Source: Bradyrhizobium sp. Tv2a-2 (lineage in GTDB: Bacteria > Pseudomonadota > Alphaproteobacteria > Rhizobiales > Xanthobacteraceae). From it: a DNA stretch of 38,061 nucleotides. The stretch is taken from contig NZ_AXAI01000003.1 in the NCBI RefSeq assembly GCF_000472425.1, positions 475,111 through 513,171 of the forward strand. The letters are read 5' to 3'. Made by a program: the position numbers and the translations under genes. Position 1 is the stretch's first letter; every line of letters starts with the position of its first letter. Positions 15,943-24,786 of this stretch are shown in pieces. The notes beneath the pieces were generated by a model. That model saw nothing but the letters and a program-made list of their open reading frames with translations. It did not search any database and was not told the DNA's origin.

Positions 15943-17793
15943 ATGAAGCTAAGCGCTGCGGTGGCCGGGCTGTTACTGCTGGGTTCGCTTCCTGCACTGG
16001 CGCAGCAGAGCGGTGCCACCCTTTATGCCCAACATTGCGCCCTGTGCCACGATGGAGGCGGGCCGCAGAGTCGCGCTCCCAGCCGCGGCGCGCTGCAGTC
16101 GATGTCGTTCGAGCATGTTCTCAGGACAATCACATCGGGCACCATGGCACCCATGGCCCAGGGGCGGACTGACGATGAGCTCAAGGCCATTGCTTCCTAC
16201 GCCACGGGCGGAATTGCGAACGACGCTTCCGCCACCAATGACACCTCAAGGGAGTGCGCCAAAGCTCCGCTAACATTTGCCGGACGGCTCGACCGACGGC
16301 AGTGGAACGGTTGGGGCGCGGACCTCAACAACAGCCGCTTTCAGCCGGCCGAGGCCGCACGGCTTCCGCCAGATCAGGTGCCAAGATTGGAGCTGAAATG
16401 GGCGTTCGGCTTTGCAAATACTCCTGCTGCCAATGCACAGCCGACGGTCGTTGGCGGAGTGCTGTTTGTCGGAGGCGGCGATTACAAGGTGCATGCCCTG
16501 GATGCCAAGAGCGGATGCACGATCTGGACCTATGCAACGGAGGCCCCGGTTCGTACGGCGATCAGTTTTGGTCCGCTATCCGGGACAGATCAGTTCGCAG
16601 TGTTCTTCGGTGACGTGCGTGCCAACGCTTACGCCTTGAACGCGGCAACCGGCGCGCTGATCTGGAAGAAGAAGGTGGAGGATCATCCAGCGGCCCGGAT
16701 CACGGGCGCGCCGACGCCATATTCGGGCGTCCTCTATGTCCCGGTTTCCTCCATCGAAGAAGCGACCGGATCGCGTCCGACCTACGAGTGCTGCACTTTC
16801 CGCGGCAGCGTGGCGGCGCTGGATGCGGCGAGCGGTGGCGTGATCTGGAAGTCGTACACCATTCCCGAGGTGCCACGTCCCACGACCAAGAATGCGGTCG
16901 GAACGCAACTCTACGGTCCCTCCGGCGCTTCGGTCTGGTCGGCCCCGACGATCGACGTTCAGCGCGAGGCGCTCTATGTCGCAACCAGCAACTCCTATTC
17001 AAATCCGCCGGCCGATACCAGCGATGCCGTCCTGGCTTTCGATTTGAAGACTGGTCGAATGTTGTGGCACCGGCAGGCCACGCCCAGCGATAGCTTCGTC
17101 GTGGCATGTTTCGGCGTAGACCAGACCAACTGTCCGCAGGACCACGGTCCCGATCACGACTTCGGTCAATCACCTATCCTGGTCACGTTGCCCGATGGGC
17201 ACCGCGAACTGGTCATCGGGCAGAAATCGGGAGTCGTTCACGCGTTGGACCCTGACCACGAAGGCAAGGCACTCTGGGAGACGCGGATCGGCAAAGGCGG
17301 ACCACTCGGCGGCAGCGAATGGGGCTCGGCTGCGGATCAAGAACGTGTGTATGTCGCGAACTCCGACGTGCGATTTCTGCGCGACGGCACTCGGCGTCTC
17401 GATCCGAAGGAAGGAGGCGGACTGTTCGGGCTGAATTTATCGGACGGCAAAGTCACGATGCAGGTGCCGCCGGTCCCCTGTGGTGAACGCGAGCGATGCA
17501 GTCCGGCACTCTCCGCGGCGGTCACTGTCATCCCGGGTGTGGTCTTTTCGGGCAGTGTTAGCGGCTATCTGCGCGCATACGCGACAGAAGGTGCGCGGCT
17601 GCTTTGGGAGTTTGATACCGCGCGCGACTACACTACGGTGAACGGCGTTTCGGCGCACGGCGGAGCGATGGACGGGCCCGGGCCGGTCATTGTCGACGGC
17701 ATGGTTTATGTCAATTCGGGCTACGCGCAGTGGAGTGGCATTCCAGGCAACGTGTTGCTCGCGTTTGGAGTGCCCGCAGGCGGAGCGAGGTAG
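15943..17793 (+). CDS. Periplasmic cytochrome c-PQQ quinoprotein dehydrogenase (polyvinyl-alcohol dehydrogenase type)
   Basis: The protein (616 residues) has a signal peptide (LSAAVAGLLLLGSLPALA). A short cytochrome c domain follows at about 22-95, with haem motif CALCH (Cys32, Cys35, His36) and likely axial Met in GTMAPM. From about 115 to the end is a PQQ beta-propeller (WNGWGADLNNSRFQPAE, repeated GxVxALDAxSG blades such as YKVHALDAKSG and GSVAALDAASG). An adjacent Cys283-Cys284 pair fits the vicinal disulfide of PQQ alcohol dehydrogenases. Haem first, propeller second matches PVA dehydrogenase-type enzymes, which oxidise alcohols and pass electrons to c-type carriers. The true substrate is unknown. 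The ATG has GGAG six bases upstream. Confidence 0.86.
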   Translation: MKLSAAVAGLLLLGSLPALAQQSGATLYAQHCALCHDGGGPQSRAPSRGALQSMSFEHVLRTITSGTMAPMAQGRTDDELKAIASYATGGIANDASATNDTSRECAKAPLTFAGRLDRRQWNGWGADLNNSRFQPAEAARLPPDQVPRLELKWAFGFANTPAANAQPTVVGGVLFVGGGDYKVHALDAKSGCTIWTYATEAPVRTAISFGPLSGTDQFAVFFGDVRANAYALNAATGALIWKKKVEDHPAARITGAPTPYSGVLYVPVSSIEEATGSRPTYECCTFRGSVAALDAASGGVIWKSYTIPEVPRPTTKNAVGTQLYGPSGASVWSAPTIDVQREALYVATSNSYSNPPADTSDAVLAFDLKTGRMLWHRQATPSDSFVVACFGVDQTNCPQDHGPDHDFGQSPILVTLPDGHRELVIGQKSGVVHALDPDHEGKALWETRIGKGGPLGGSEWGSAADQERVYVANSDVRFLRDGTRRLDPKEGGGLFGLNLSDGKVTMQVPPVPCGERERCSPALSAAVTVIPGVVFSGSVSGYLRAYATEGARLLWEFDTARDYTTVNGVSAHGGAMDGPGPVIVDGMVYVNSGYAQWSGIPGNVLLAFGVPAGGAR

Positions 17794-17825
17794 CGCTGAT
17801 CGCGCGAATTCTCCGGGATGATTGA

Positions 17826-18338
17826 TTAGGTTGCCCTTTGCCCGATTGCAGAGCGCTCGCGAGCCTTTCGGCGTCCGCCTCTGTCCGGTTTGTGATCGGC
17901 CTTGCGCACAAGGGTGTCCGTCCAGGCGAGTGGCTTTCCGGCGCGGGATCGCAATTGCAGCCGGGCCACCATCTGACCTCTCTCCTTGTCGACGAGCATC
18001 GAATGCGCCTCGCCCGGCTCGTAGAGGTGGTCCTCGCCCCACTGCCTAAGCGCGACGATGACGAGAAACAAGGAGACGCCGCGCTCTGTCAGCCCGTATT
18101 CGCGATAGGCGCTCCCGTCCGACGCCGGCATCGTCGTCATGACCCCGCGTGCGACCAGGTCGCGCAACCGGGTCGACAACATGCCTTTGGCGATCCCCAG
18201 ACCTGTTTGAAATTCGCTGAACCGCCTGACGCCATCGAACGCGTCGCGAATGATCAGCAACGACCACCAGTCGCCGATTGCATCCAGCGATCGCGCAACC
18301 GGACAATCAGCGGAGGCGAAAGTCGTTCTTTTCACCAT
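17826..18338 (-). CDS. HxlR-family winged-helix transcriptional regulator
   Basis: The protein is about 170 residues from ATG 18338, supported by GGAG nine bases upstream; a TTG at 18353 is a weaker option. The HxlR core lies at about 12-105: CPVARSLDAIGDWWSLLIIR, RRFSEFQTGLGIAKGMLSTRL, then the wing EYGLTERG. It includes the N-terminal Cys12 that acts as a redox or electrophile sensor in some family members. After about 110 there is a longer basic, polar tail than usual. It is divergent from an MFS transporter gene with repeats in the shared gap, which suggests that it controls that transporter. Confidence 0.87.
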   Translation of the reverse strand: MVKRTTFASADCPVARSLDAIGDWWSLLIIRDAFDGVRRFSEFQTGLGIAKGMLSTRLRDLVARGVMTTMPASDGSAYREYGLTERGVSLFLVIVALRQWGEDHLYEPGEAHSMLVDKERGQMVARLQLRSRAGKPLAWTDTLVRKADHKPDRGGRRKARERSAIGQRAT

Positions 18339-18351
18339 GACGGCGAACTCC

Positions 18352-18434
18352 AAGGTCGGTCAAGGAAGGTCGGTCAAGCTGGTGCTAATTTAGAACTAGA
18401 CTGTGTGATCGGCAACTGGTCTTATAATGAGACC
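18352..18434. promoter_or_regulatory. Divergent HxlR/MFS control region with direct repeats and a boxed -10
   Basis: AAGGTCGGTCAAG occurs twice in tandem (18352-18364 and 18366-18378). CTAATTTAG (18385-18393) is palindromic. GGTCT (18418-18422) and AGACC (18430-18434) flank a perfect TATAAT (18423-18428), a likely -10 for the MFS gene at 18462; the -35 is weak. These are candidate HxlR binding sites; binding is inferred. Confidence 0.5.
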
Positions 18435-18461
18435 GCATGCCCCAGAGGTCCGGAAGATTAC

Positions 18462-19670
18462 ATGAACGCGACAGCCGACTGCTGCACCGATACTTCGCGC
18501 ACGAGCCGCGAAGGATTGTCCACGCCGATCCTGCTGACATTCGCCATCACCTGCGGAATCAGCGTCGCCAATATCTACTACGCTCAACCGCTGCTCGACG
18601 CGCTCGCGAGCAGCTTCGCCATTCCTGCCTCGACCATCGGGATGGTCGTGACCTTGACCCAGGTGGGGTACGCGCTCGGACTTGTCTTTCTCGTTCCCTT
18701 CGGAGACATCATCGATCGGAGGAGGCTCATCGTCGCGCAGGTCGCGGCTTCGGCTGTTGCGCTGCTGGCTGTCGGCACCGCCCGAAGTCCCGCGACGCTC
18801 TTCATCGCGATGGTCGTCATGGGATTGCTCGCCGTTGTCATTCAGGTGATCGTCGCCTACACCGCCGCGCTGGCCACGCCCTCGCAGCGCGGCGCGTCGG
18901 TCGGCCTCGTCACCAGCGGCGTGGTGATCGGAATTCTCGCGGCGCGGTCGGTGTCCGGTGCCATCGCGGACATCGGCGGCTGGCGCGCGGTGTACCTGAC
19001 GTCTGCCATTCTGACGTTGTCGGCGGGCCTGGCACTCGCCTGGCTGCTCCCGAACGATCGGGCTTGCCGGAGTCGTGAAAGCTACGGCGCCGTCCTGCGC
19101 TCGATGACGATTCTCTTGCGCACCGATCCGTTGCTTCGGACACGCGCAACGCTGGCGATGCTGACGTTTGCCAGCTTCAGCACATTGTGGACCAGCATTG
19201 TTCTGCCGCTGCGCGCGCCGCCCATGTCGCTGTCTCACACCGAGATCGGACTATTGGGCCTCGCTGGCATGGCCGGCGCGGCCGCGGCGAGATCTGCGGG
19301 CCGCCTGGCCGATCGGGGCTGGGCCGACCTGACGACGGTATCCGCACTCTCCTTGCTCCTGGCTTCCTGGGTGCCGATCGGACTTCTGCATCATTCGATG
19401 GGCGCCCTGGTCCTTGGCATCATCCTGCTGGATCTCGCGGTCCAGGCGATCCATGTAACCAACCAGAGCGTTATCTTCGCCGGCCGCCCGGAGGCGACCA
19501 GCCGCCTGGTCGGCTGCTACATGCTGTTCTACTCGATCGGCAGCGGCGCCGGCGCGATTGCATCCACCGGGATGTACGCTGTCGCCGGCTGGGCCGGCGT
19601 GGCAGGATTGGGAGCCTCCTTCGCAGCGGCGGGCCTCTTGTTCTGGCTGCGGACAGCGCAACGATCGTAG
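18462..19670 (+). CDS. MFS transporter (drug or arabinose-type exporter)
   Basis: The protein is 402 residues from ATG 18462, with GGAAG five bases upstream; in-frame sequence upstream overlaps the opposing regulator gene and is not transporter-like. About twelve hydrophobic helices are visible. The loop 2-3 signature of the major facilitator family appears as VPFGDIIDRRRLI, and the opening ISVANIYYAQPLLDALASSF is typical of the YnfM/AraJ-like exporter group. It likely exports small toxic compounds or sugars across the inner membrane by proton antiport. The HxlR regulator gene is divergent and is the probable controller. The stop at 19670 is followed immediately by a hairpin. Confidence 0.88.
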   Translation: MNATADCCTDTSRTSREGLSTPILLTFAITCGISVANIYYAQPLLDALASSFAIPASTIGMVVTLTQVGYALGLVFLVPFGDIIDRRRLIVAQVAASAVALLAVGTARSPATLFIAMVVMGLLAVVIQVIVAYTAALATPSQRGASVGLVTSGVVIGILAARSVSGAIADIGGWRAVYLTSAILTLSAGLALAWLLPNDRACRSRESYGAVLRSMTILLRTDPLLRTRATLAMLTFASFSTLWTSIVLPLRAPPMSLSHTEIGLLGLAGMAGAAAARSAGRLADRGWADLTTVSALSLLLASWVPIGLLHHSMGALVLGIILLDLAVQAIHVTNQSVIFAGRPEATSRLVGCYMLFYSIGSGAGAIASTGMYAVAGWAGVAGLGASFAAAGLLFWLRTAQRS

Positions 19671-19696
19671 GGCGGATTCGCGAAGCACAATTCGCC
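19671..19696. repeat. Hairpin/dispersed-repeat-like sequence after the MFS gene
   Basis: GGCGGATT (19671-19678) can pair with AATTCGCC (19689-19696) with one G-U pair. It directly follows the MFS stop codon. The sequence GTAGGGCGGATTCGCGAAGC resembles a short intergenic repeat common in Bradyrhizobium-type genomes. It may serve as a terminator. Confidence 0.45.
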
Positions 19697-19767
19697 GCAA
19701 CGTAAGACGGCAAAACCGCGCAGCGTGATCTCCCGTGCATCGGCGGGGCTGCTTCCTCCGCGCGTCG

Positions 19768-22224
19768 CTACTTCCTTCGCCGCGCGACCGCCGCTGCCGT
19801 CGCATCGACCACCTTGTCCACCTCCTCGCGCCAGCGCAAAATCTCCATCGCCAGCACGGGATGGTTGAAGCCCTTCAGCTGCAGATCATCCATTGGCGCG
19901 GCGTCGACCCATTGTTCGACCATGCCGTAGACGCGTCGGCTCACCACGACCTGGCCGGCCTTGGCTTCGCCACAGAGGCGGGAGGCGAGGTTGGTGACGC
20001 TGCCGATGGCGGCGTATTCCAGGCGGTGTTCGAAGCCGACCTGGCCGAGCGTCGCATAGCCGAGCGCGATGCCCACGCCGAAACCGAGACTGTGTCCACG
20101 GTTGCGCCAGCGCTGCGTCAGTTCGCCGATCACCTCGCGCATCTCGACCGCCATCTTCACCGCACGCTTGGTGTGGTCCTCCAACTGGATCGGCGCGTTG
20201 AACATGATCATCACGCCGTCGCCGGCATAGCGGTCGAGCGTGCCCTCATATTTGAAGATCAATTCGCCGAGCGCTGCGTGATATTCGCGCAGCACGTTCA
20301 TCGCCTCCTCCGGCTCCGTGGCCTCGGTGAACGCAGTGAAGCCGCGCAGATCGCAGAACACCACCGTCACCTCGCGGCGATGACTCTGCAGCAGCGTATC
20401 GTGGCCGTCGGAGGAGGCGATCAGTTGCGCCACCTGCGGTGCGAGGAAGCGCTCGAGCTTCCTGATGCGCTCGATCTCGGCGAGCTGCTTCTCGACGCGA
20501 TCCTCCAGCGAGCGGTTGAAGTTGCGCAGCTCGTCGGTCTGCTCCTGCAGCTTCGCCGCCTGCTGCTGCACGGTGGTGTGCGCAGAGGCAAGCTCGCGCC
20601 CCTTGTGGTCGACCTCCGTAAACAGCCGCGCATTGCGCATCGCGAGCGCCGCCTGATGGCCGAAGGTGCGCATCAGTCCGATCAGATTAGGCGCGAACTC
20701 TCCGGCTTTGCTTCGCAGCACGACCAGCGCGCCGAGCGCGCCCTGCTGGTCGACCAGCGGCACTACCAGCACCGCATGGAAGCCGGCCGCGATCGCTATG
20801 TCGTGCAAGGGATGGTCGCCGGCCGCGGCGAGATCGGGCACTTCGATCGGCTCGCCCTTCTCGGCGGCTTGGGCGAGGATATTGAGGCCGCCATCGACGG
20901 TGAGATGCTCACCCTCGACCGATTTGTCGATGCCGCTCGCTTCCACCAGCGTGAATTGGCGCTTCGCTGCGTCGTAGCCATAGATCAGCACCGCATCGGC
21001 ATGGGTGATCTCGAGCGCGCGCGCCGCAACCGTCGGCAGCACGGCGTCAAGATCGAGCGAGGACGCCACCGCGCGGCCGACCTCCTCCAGCACCTTGAGC
21101 TCGTTGATCGAACGCGCGAGATCGCGCGTGCGCTCCTCGACCTTGGTTTCGAGGCCGGAATAGGTCTCCTGCAGCTGGCCCGCCATGCTGTTGAACTGGC
21201 CTGCGAGCTCCTGCAGTTCGTCCTTGGTGTTGACGTCGATGCGATGGCTGAAGTCCCCGGCGCCGAGCTTGCGTGCGCCGGTGCGGAGTGCGGTGATCGG
21301 CACCAGCATGCGGCGCGCCAGCACCATGCCGGCAGCGATCGCAACCATCAGGCCGAGCCCGAGCAGCAGCGCCACGCGCACCAACTGATCGCGGATCGGT
21401 TCCAGCGCAAGTGCGGTCGGCTGCTCGAAGAACACGACCCAGCCGAGCTTCGGCAAACTTGTGGACGCAGTCAGCACCGAATCGCCGTTGACATCGCGGC
21501 CCGATGCGAGCGGGCTGCCGTCGGGGGCGATCAAAGCGGCGACCTGGGGTAGTGAGGAGAGGTCGCGCCCGACATCCGGGCCCTTGCTCGATGAGGCCAA
21601 CACCTTGCCATGGGAGTCGACGACATACGCAAAGGTCGCCTTGCCGACCTGGGCATCCCCCAGGAAATCGGAGAGGAAGCGCAGATCGATGTCGGCGATA
21701 GTGATGCCGTTGTTGAAGCCGGAATGCGCGACCGAGATCGACATCGAGGGGCGGTCGCCGGAGAAGGTGGCGGGCGTGAAGCTCACGCCGCGCGCCGTCG
21801 TCTCGACGAAGCGCAAGTCGTGCGAGAAGTCGATGCCGCTGGAATACACGGCCTCGGTCCGGGACAGGCGCAGCAGCTCGCGGCCCTGACCGTCGAGCCA
21901 GATGAGCTGGCTCACCGGGGCGACCTGGTTCATGAGCTGGGTGTAGTCGTTGCGACGCTTCTCCAGTGTGTTGACGCTGGCGCGAGTCACCCAGCTGATC
22001 TGGCGCTCCAGCTCCGAGATCGACTGGTCGATGTGCTTGGCGGTCGCCTCCGCCTTCTCGCTCATTGCGGCGGTCAGGGAAGCCTTGGTGGCGCGATAGC
22101 TGATGAAGGTCTCGATTGCGCCGTTCACCGCCAGCACGAACAAGACGAGGCCGACGAGGGAGACCACGTATTTGACAAACAGACCCTCGCGAAGAAACCA
22201 GACCTTCGGTTTGACGCCGATCAT
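19768..22224 (-). CDS. Membrane class III adenylate/guanylate cyclase with sensor, HAMP and GAF domains
   Basis: The protein (818 residues) has domains in order: membrane helix (about 18-40); a periplasmic Cache-type sensor (about 45-285); membrane helix (about 290-310); HAMP (to about 365); GAF (about 395-545); a coiled coil; and a class III cyclase domain (about 610-790). The two metal-binding Asp residues are present: Asp625 in VVFCDLRGF and Asp669 in RYAGDGVM, plus the transition-state Asn/Arg segment GSVTNLASRL. It should make a cyclic nucleotide, probably cAMP, in response to an external signal. The ATG at 22224 has GAGGG six bases upstream. A CRP-type regulator gene lies 2.5 kb away. 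Confidence 0.9.
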   Translation of the reverse strand: MIGVKPKVWFLREGLFVKYVVSLVGLVLFVLAVNGAIETFISYRATKASLTAAMSEKAEATAKHIDQSISELERQISWVTRASVNTLEKRRNDYTQLMNQVAPVSQLIWLDGQGRELLRLSRTEAVYSSGIDFSHDLRFVETTARGVSFTPATFSGDRPSMSISVAHSGFNNGITIADIDLRFLSDFLGDAQVGKATFAYVVDSHGKVLASSSKGPDVGRDLSSLPQVAALIAPDGSPLASGRDVNGDSVLTASTSLPKLGWVVFFEQPTALALEPIRDQLVRVALLLGLGLMVAIAAGMVLARRMLVPITALRTGARKLGAGDFSHRIDVNTKDELQELAGQFNSMAGQLQETYSGLETKVEERTRDLARSINELKVLEEVGRAVASSLDLDAVLPTVAARALEITHADAVLIYGYDAAKRQFTLVEASGIDKSVEGEHLTVDGGLNILAQAAEKGEPIEVPDLAAAGDHPLHDIAIAAGFHAVLVVPLVDQQGALGALVVLRSKAGEFAPNLIGLMRTFGHQAALAMRNARLFTEVDHKGRELASAHTTVQQQAAKLQEQTDELRNFNRSLEDRVEKQLAEIERIRKLERFLAPQVAQLIASSDGHDTLLQSHRREVTVVFCDLRGFTAFTEATEPEEAMNVLREYHAALGELIFKYEGTLDRYAGDGVMIMFNAPIQLEDHTKRAVKMAVEMREVIGELTQRWRNRGHSLGFGVGIALGYATLGQVGFEHRLEYAAIGSVTNLASRLCGEAKAGQVVVSRRVYGMVEQWVDAAPMDDLQLKGFNHPVLAMEILRWREEVDKVVDATAAAVARRRK

Positions 22225-22375
22225 CCAAGACCCTCGTGCGCCTGCCCTCGCAAGGATACGGCATTGCCAGGGACGGGCCGCGCTGACGATCCGCTTCTAG
22301 CACAGTCGGGGAGGACCTGCCGGAAGGGCTCGTCGGTGTGGTTAGCACCGTGGGCGCCCCGATCGTATGAACCAT

Positions 22376-22480
22376 GTCACCCTGAGGAGGCCGCGAAAGC
22401 GCCGTCTCAAGTGGCGACGGCCCGGCTACGGGGCCGTTCATCGGCGAGGCCTGCGCCGGGTTCCGGCATCGCAGGATGAC
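22376..22480. repeat. Degenerate palindromic intergenic repeat
   Basis: GTCACCCTG (22376-22384) and CAGGATGAC (22472-22480) are inverted ends with one mismatch. Inside, ACGGCCC (22417-22423) and GGGCCGT (22431-22437) form a perfect hairpin. The composition matches the dispersed CCCTGAGG...GACGGCCCGGC repeats of Bradyrhizobium-type genomes. It fills most of the 307-base gap between the cyclase and asmA-like genes; nothing else was seen there. Confidence 0.55.
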
Positions 22481-22531
22481 GGGTGAATGAGCCGGATAAC
22501 GGCTCGGAAAGGTCAGGGAATTGGCGTGAGC

Positions 22532-24574
22532 CTACCGGCTAAACAATTGGCGCAGCACATCATTCATGGGCTGGCTGTCCTGCGGGCCGTCCCGCTGGTT
22601 GCCCGGGGCCTCGGTCGAACCGCCGTCCGGCTGCGGGGGTTGCGGCGGCGTCCCCTCAATCGGCGGGATCGACCGGCTGCGGCGCGTCGTCCCGCGCTCG
22701 CCGCCCTGCTGGGCCGCACCAAGCCCTTGTTGGATCATATTGCCCAGGGTCTGGCCGAGCGGGCCGCTGAGCGGATTGCCTGCACCGCTAGTGTCTGCGC
22801 CGCCAGTCCCGCCCGTGCCGCTGGTCTGGCCGCCACCGGCCAGACCGCCAAGGATGCCGTTCAGCCCGCTATTCGGTCCGAACAGGCCGTTGCCCATCTC
22901 GCGCAGCTTGGCATAGGCGGCGTCGGGATTGTCCAACACCCCGGCTACGTCGGGGTAAATGCGCGGCTGGGACCAGGGACCCTCGATCATCACGGGAATG
23001 CCGAAGCCGACGGGATCGGAGGTGCGGCCCTGGCCCTGCGTCGTCAGCACGAGCTTGGGCTCGACACGGAAGCCGATCTGCTTGGTGGAGAGATCGATGG
23101 TGCCGGCGCCGGTCACCTTGACAAGCGGTCCCACCAGGCTGAGGTCGGTGGTCTGGGCCTGGCCGCGGTCGATGCGGAAGGAGGCCGAGAGCTGGCTGAG
23201 ATCGGTCGACTGCTCCTTGGTCGCGTCCTCCTGCCAGCCCGTCAAGGTCTGGGCGGAAAGGTTGCGGATCATCTGCGCCACATTGATGCCGCGGATCGCA
23301 CCGTCCTGGAAGTTGGCGAACACTGTGCCGGACATATTGGACATGATCGCCTGCCGGCTGTTGCCGGCCGAGCGTGCCACGACCTTGGCCTGCAGGCGCC
23401 CGTCGATCTTGTCGAAATCGGCAAGCGAGGTCAGCAGCGGCAGCGCGCCGACATTGACGAGGTCGCAATGCATCGCAAAAGTCGGGTTTGGAGCGGTGGC
23501 ATCGACGATCAACTCGCCGCTCGCCTGTCCGCCATAGGCGCCGAGATTCTCGACCGAGGTTTTCAGCACGCCGCCGGCCAGCGTCGCGTCGATTGCCGCC
23601 GGCGCAAATTGCGCCTGACCAATGGTGAGTTGCGCAGCGGAGACGCGCGCCTGCGCATCGATATAGTTCAGGCCCGTCAAGTCAAACGGCGCATTGCTCC
23701 AGGCCTGCACGGGTGCGCCGGGTGGCGTCTTGGGCAGTGGGATATCGAAACGCTGAAAGTCGAGATCAAGCTTGACCAGCGGTTTGCTCGATGCGTCGAT
23801 CGAGGCCCAGCCGCTGAAACTGCCGTCGCCAAGCGTGCCGCTGACGCCGTTGAAGCGGATCACCGTGCCGGTGAGGCGCAGCTCCGCCTTGGCCGCCAGC
23901 GGCGCATGCAACAGCTCCGGCGCGTCGATCTTGATGTCGACGGGGATATTTTGCCGCTCGATCGGCGGTCGCGGCGCGATCGCCGTGATATCGAATTTCA
24001 GCGGCGAAGACTCGGTGCCCGCTGAGCCCGTCAGCCTGACCTTCTGGTCGGCGCCGATCGTGGCATCCACCTCGATACCGTCGATGCGGTTCTCGATCCG
24101 GTCGTGCGGGTTGGAGAATATGATTGAGCCGTTGGTCACCTTGACGCGGTCGACGGCGACGGCCTCCGCTTCGCCCGCTTGCTTGGCGGGCTTGGTGGCT
24201 GGGACGGCCTCGCGGTTGCGCAACAGCGGAACATGGACGACAGGCCTGGTAATGATCAGCTCGCTGATTGCAGGCTTGCCGGACCAGGCGCTCGACAGCG
24301 GCATGACGGCCTCGACGCTGCCGATGGTGATACGGCCCGCGCCGTCGCGGTCCTTCGGATCCTGCAGCGTAATTCGGCTGAGCGTGACATTCAGCCGCGG
24401 CCATAGGCTGATCCTGGTCGTGCCATCGACGGTCAGGCGATAGCCGGTCGCATGCTCGACATGGTCGCGGATGCTCGCGTTGACGAAGCCGGAGGGTATT
24501 CCCACCACCAATAGCAGCGCGATCACGACAACGATGGCGGCGATCGCAGCGCCTGCGACTTTGAGGACTCTCAT
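22532..24574 (-). CDS. AsmA-family envelope protein
   Basis: The protein (680 residues) has a single N-terminal membrane anchor (about 5-27, AGAAIAAIVVVIALLLVVG) and a large periplasmic body. The start of the body reads ATGYRLTVDGTTRISLWPRL then DGAGRITIGSVE, the AsmA N-terminal signature; the AsmA-like C-terminal domain shows GTVFANFQDGAIRGINVAQM. AsmA-like proteins are long beta-groove proteins linked to lipid transport and outer-membrane homeostasis. The last 110 residues are Gly/Gln/Pro-rich and low in complexity. It is divergent from the CRP-type gene, so the CRP-like site at 24715 may also affect it. Confidence 0.84.
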   Translation of the reverse strand: MRVLKVAGAAIAAIVVVIALLLVVGIPSGFVNASIRDHVEHATGYRLTVDGTTRISLWPRLNVTLSRITLQDPKDRDGAGRITIGSVEAVMPLSSAWSGKPAISELIITRPVVHVPLLRNREAVPATKPAKQAGEAEAVAVDRVKVTNGSIIFSNPHDRIENRIDGIEVDATIGADQKVRLTGSAGTESSPLKFDITAIAPRPPIERQNIPVDIKIDAPELLHAPLAAKAELRLTGTVIRFNGVSGTLGDGSFSGWASIDASSKPLVKLDLDFQRFDIPLPKTPPGAPVQAWSNAPFDLTGLNYIDAQARVSAAQLTIGQAQFAPAAIDATLAGGVLKTSVENLGAYGGQASGELIVDATAPNPTFAMHCDLVNVGALPLLTSLADFDKIDGRLQAKVVARSAGNSRQAIMSNMSGTVFANFQDGAIRGINVAQMIRNLSAQTLTGWQEDATKEQSTDLSQLSASFRIDRGQAQTTDLSLVGPLVKVTGAGTIDLSTKQIGFRVEPKLVLTTQGQGRTSDPVGFGIPVMIEGPWSQPRIYPDVAGVLDNPDAAYAKLREMGNGLFGPNSGLNGILGGLAGGGQTSGTGGTGGADTSGAGNPLSGPLGQTLGNMIQQGLGAAQQGGERGTTRRSRSIPPIEGTPPQPPQPDGGSTEAPGNQRDGPQDSQPMNDVLRQLFSR

Positions 24575-24714
24575 GTCGACGTTCCAACCGGGGCAAACGG
24601 CATCATGTCAGGCCCGGGCAGCCATCCCCCCGGACCGTGCGTTACGAGCTTATCCTGCAAAACGCAGGGGCTGCTCAAAAGAGGTTAAAAATAATCCGGG
24701 GTGCTGCAAACTTA

Positions 24715-24730
24715 TGTGACTTATGGCACA
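24715..24730. promoter_or_regulatory. CRP-like binding site upstream of the CRP-family gene
   Basis: TGTGACTTATGGCACA matches TGTGA-N6-TCACA at nine of ten positions. It is 57 bases before the ATG of the CRP-family gene and 140 bases before the divergent asmA-like gene. The regulator keeps the Arg-Glu-Arg residues that read TGTGA in E. coli CRP, so autoregulation is likely. The exact effect is unknown. Confidence 0.6.
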
Positions 24731-24786
24731 CTTCCGTGGCGCAGGACGCATTTAAGGTCCTCGCATCGACATTCAAAGGCATTGCA

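Noticed and set aside
17838..18461. In-frame N-terminal extension of the MFS transporter
   Set aside because: It overlaps the opposing HxlR gene and the divergent promoter; the transporter fold starts after ATG 18462, which has its own ribosome site.
24637..24786. Longer start for the CRP-family protein
   Set aside because: The extension runs through the CRP-like site and an AT-rich promoter region; ATG 24787 has a ribosome site and fits family length.
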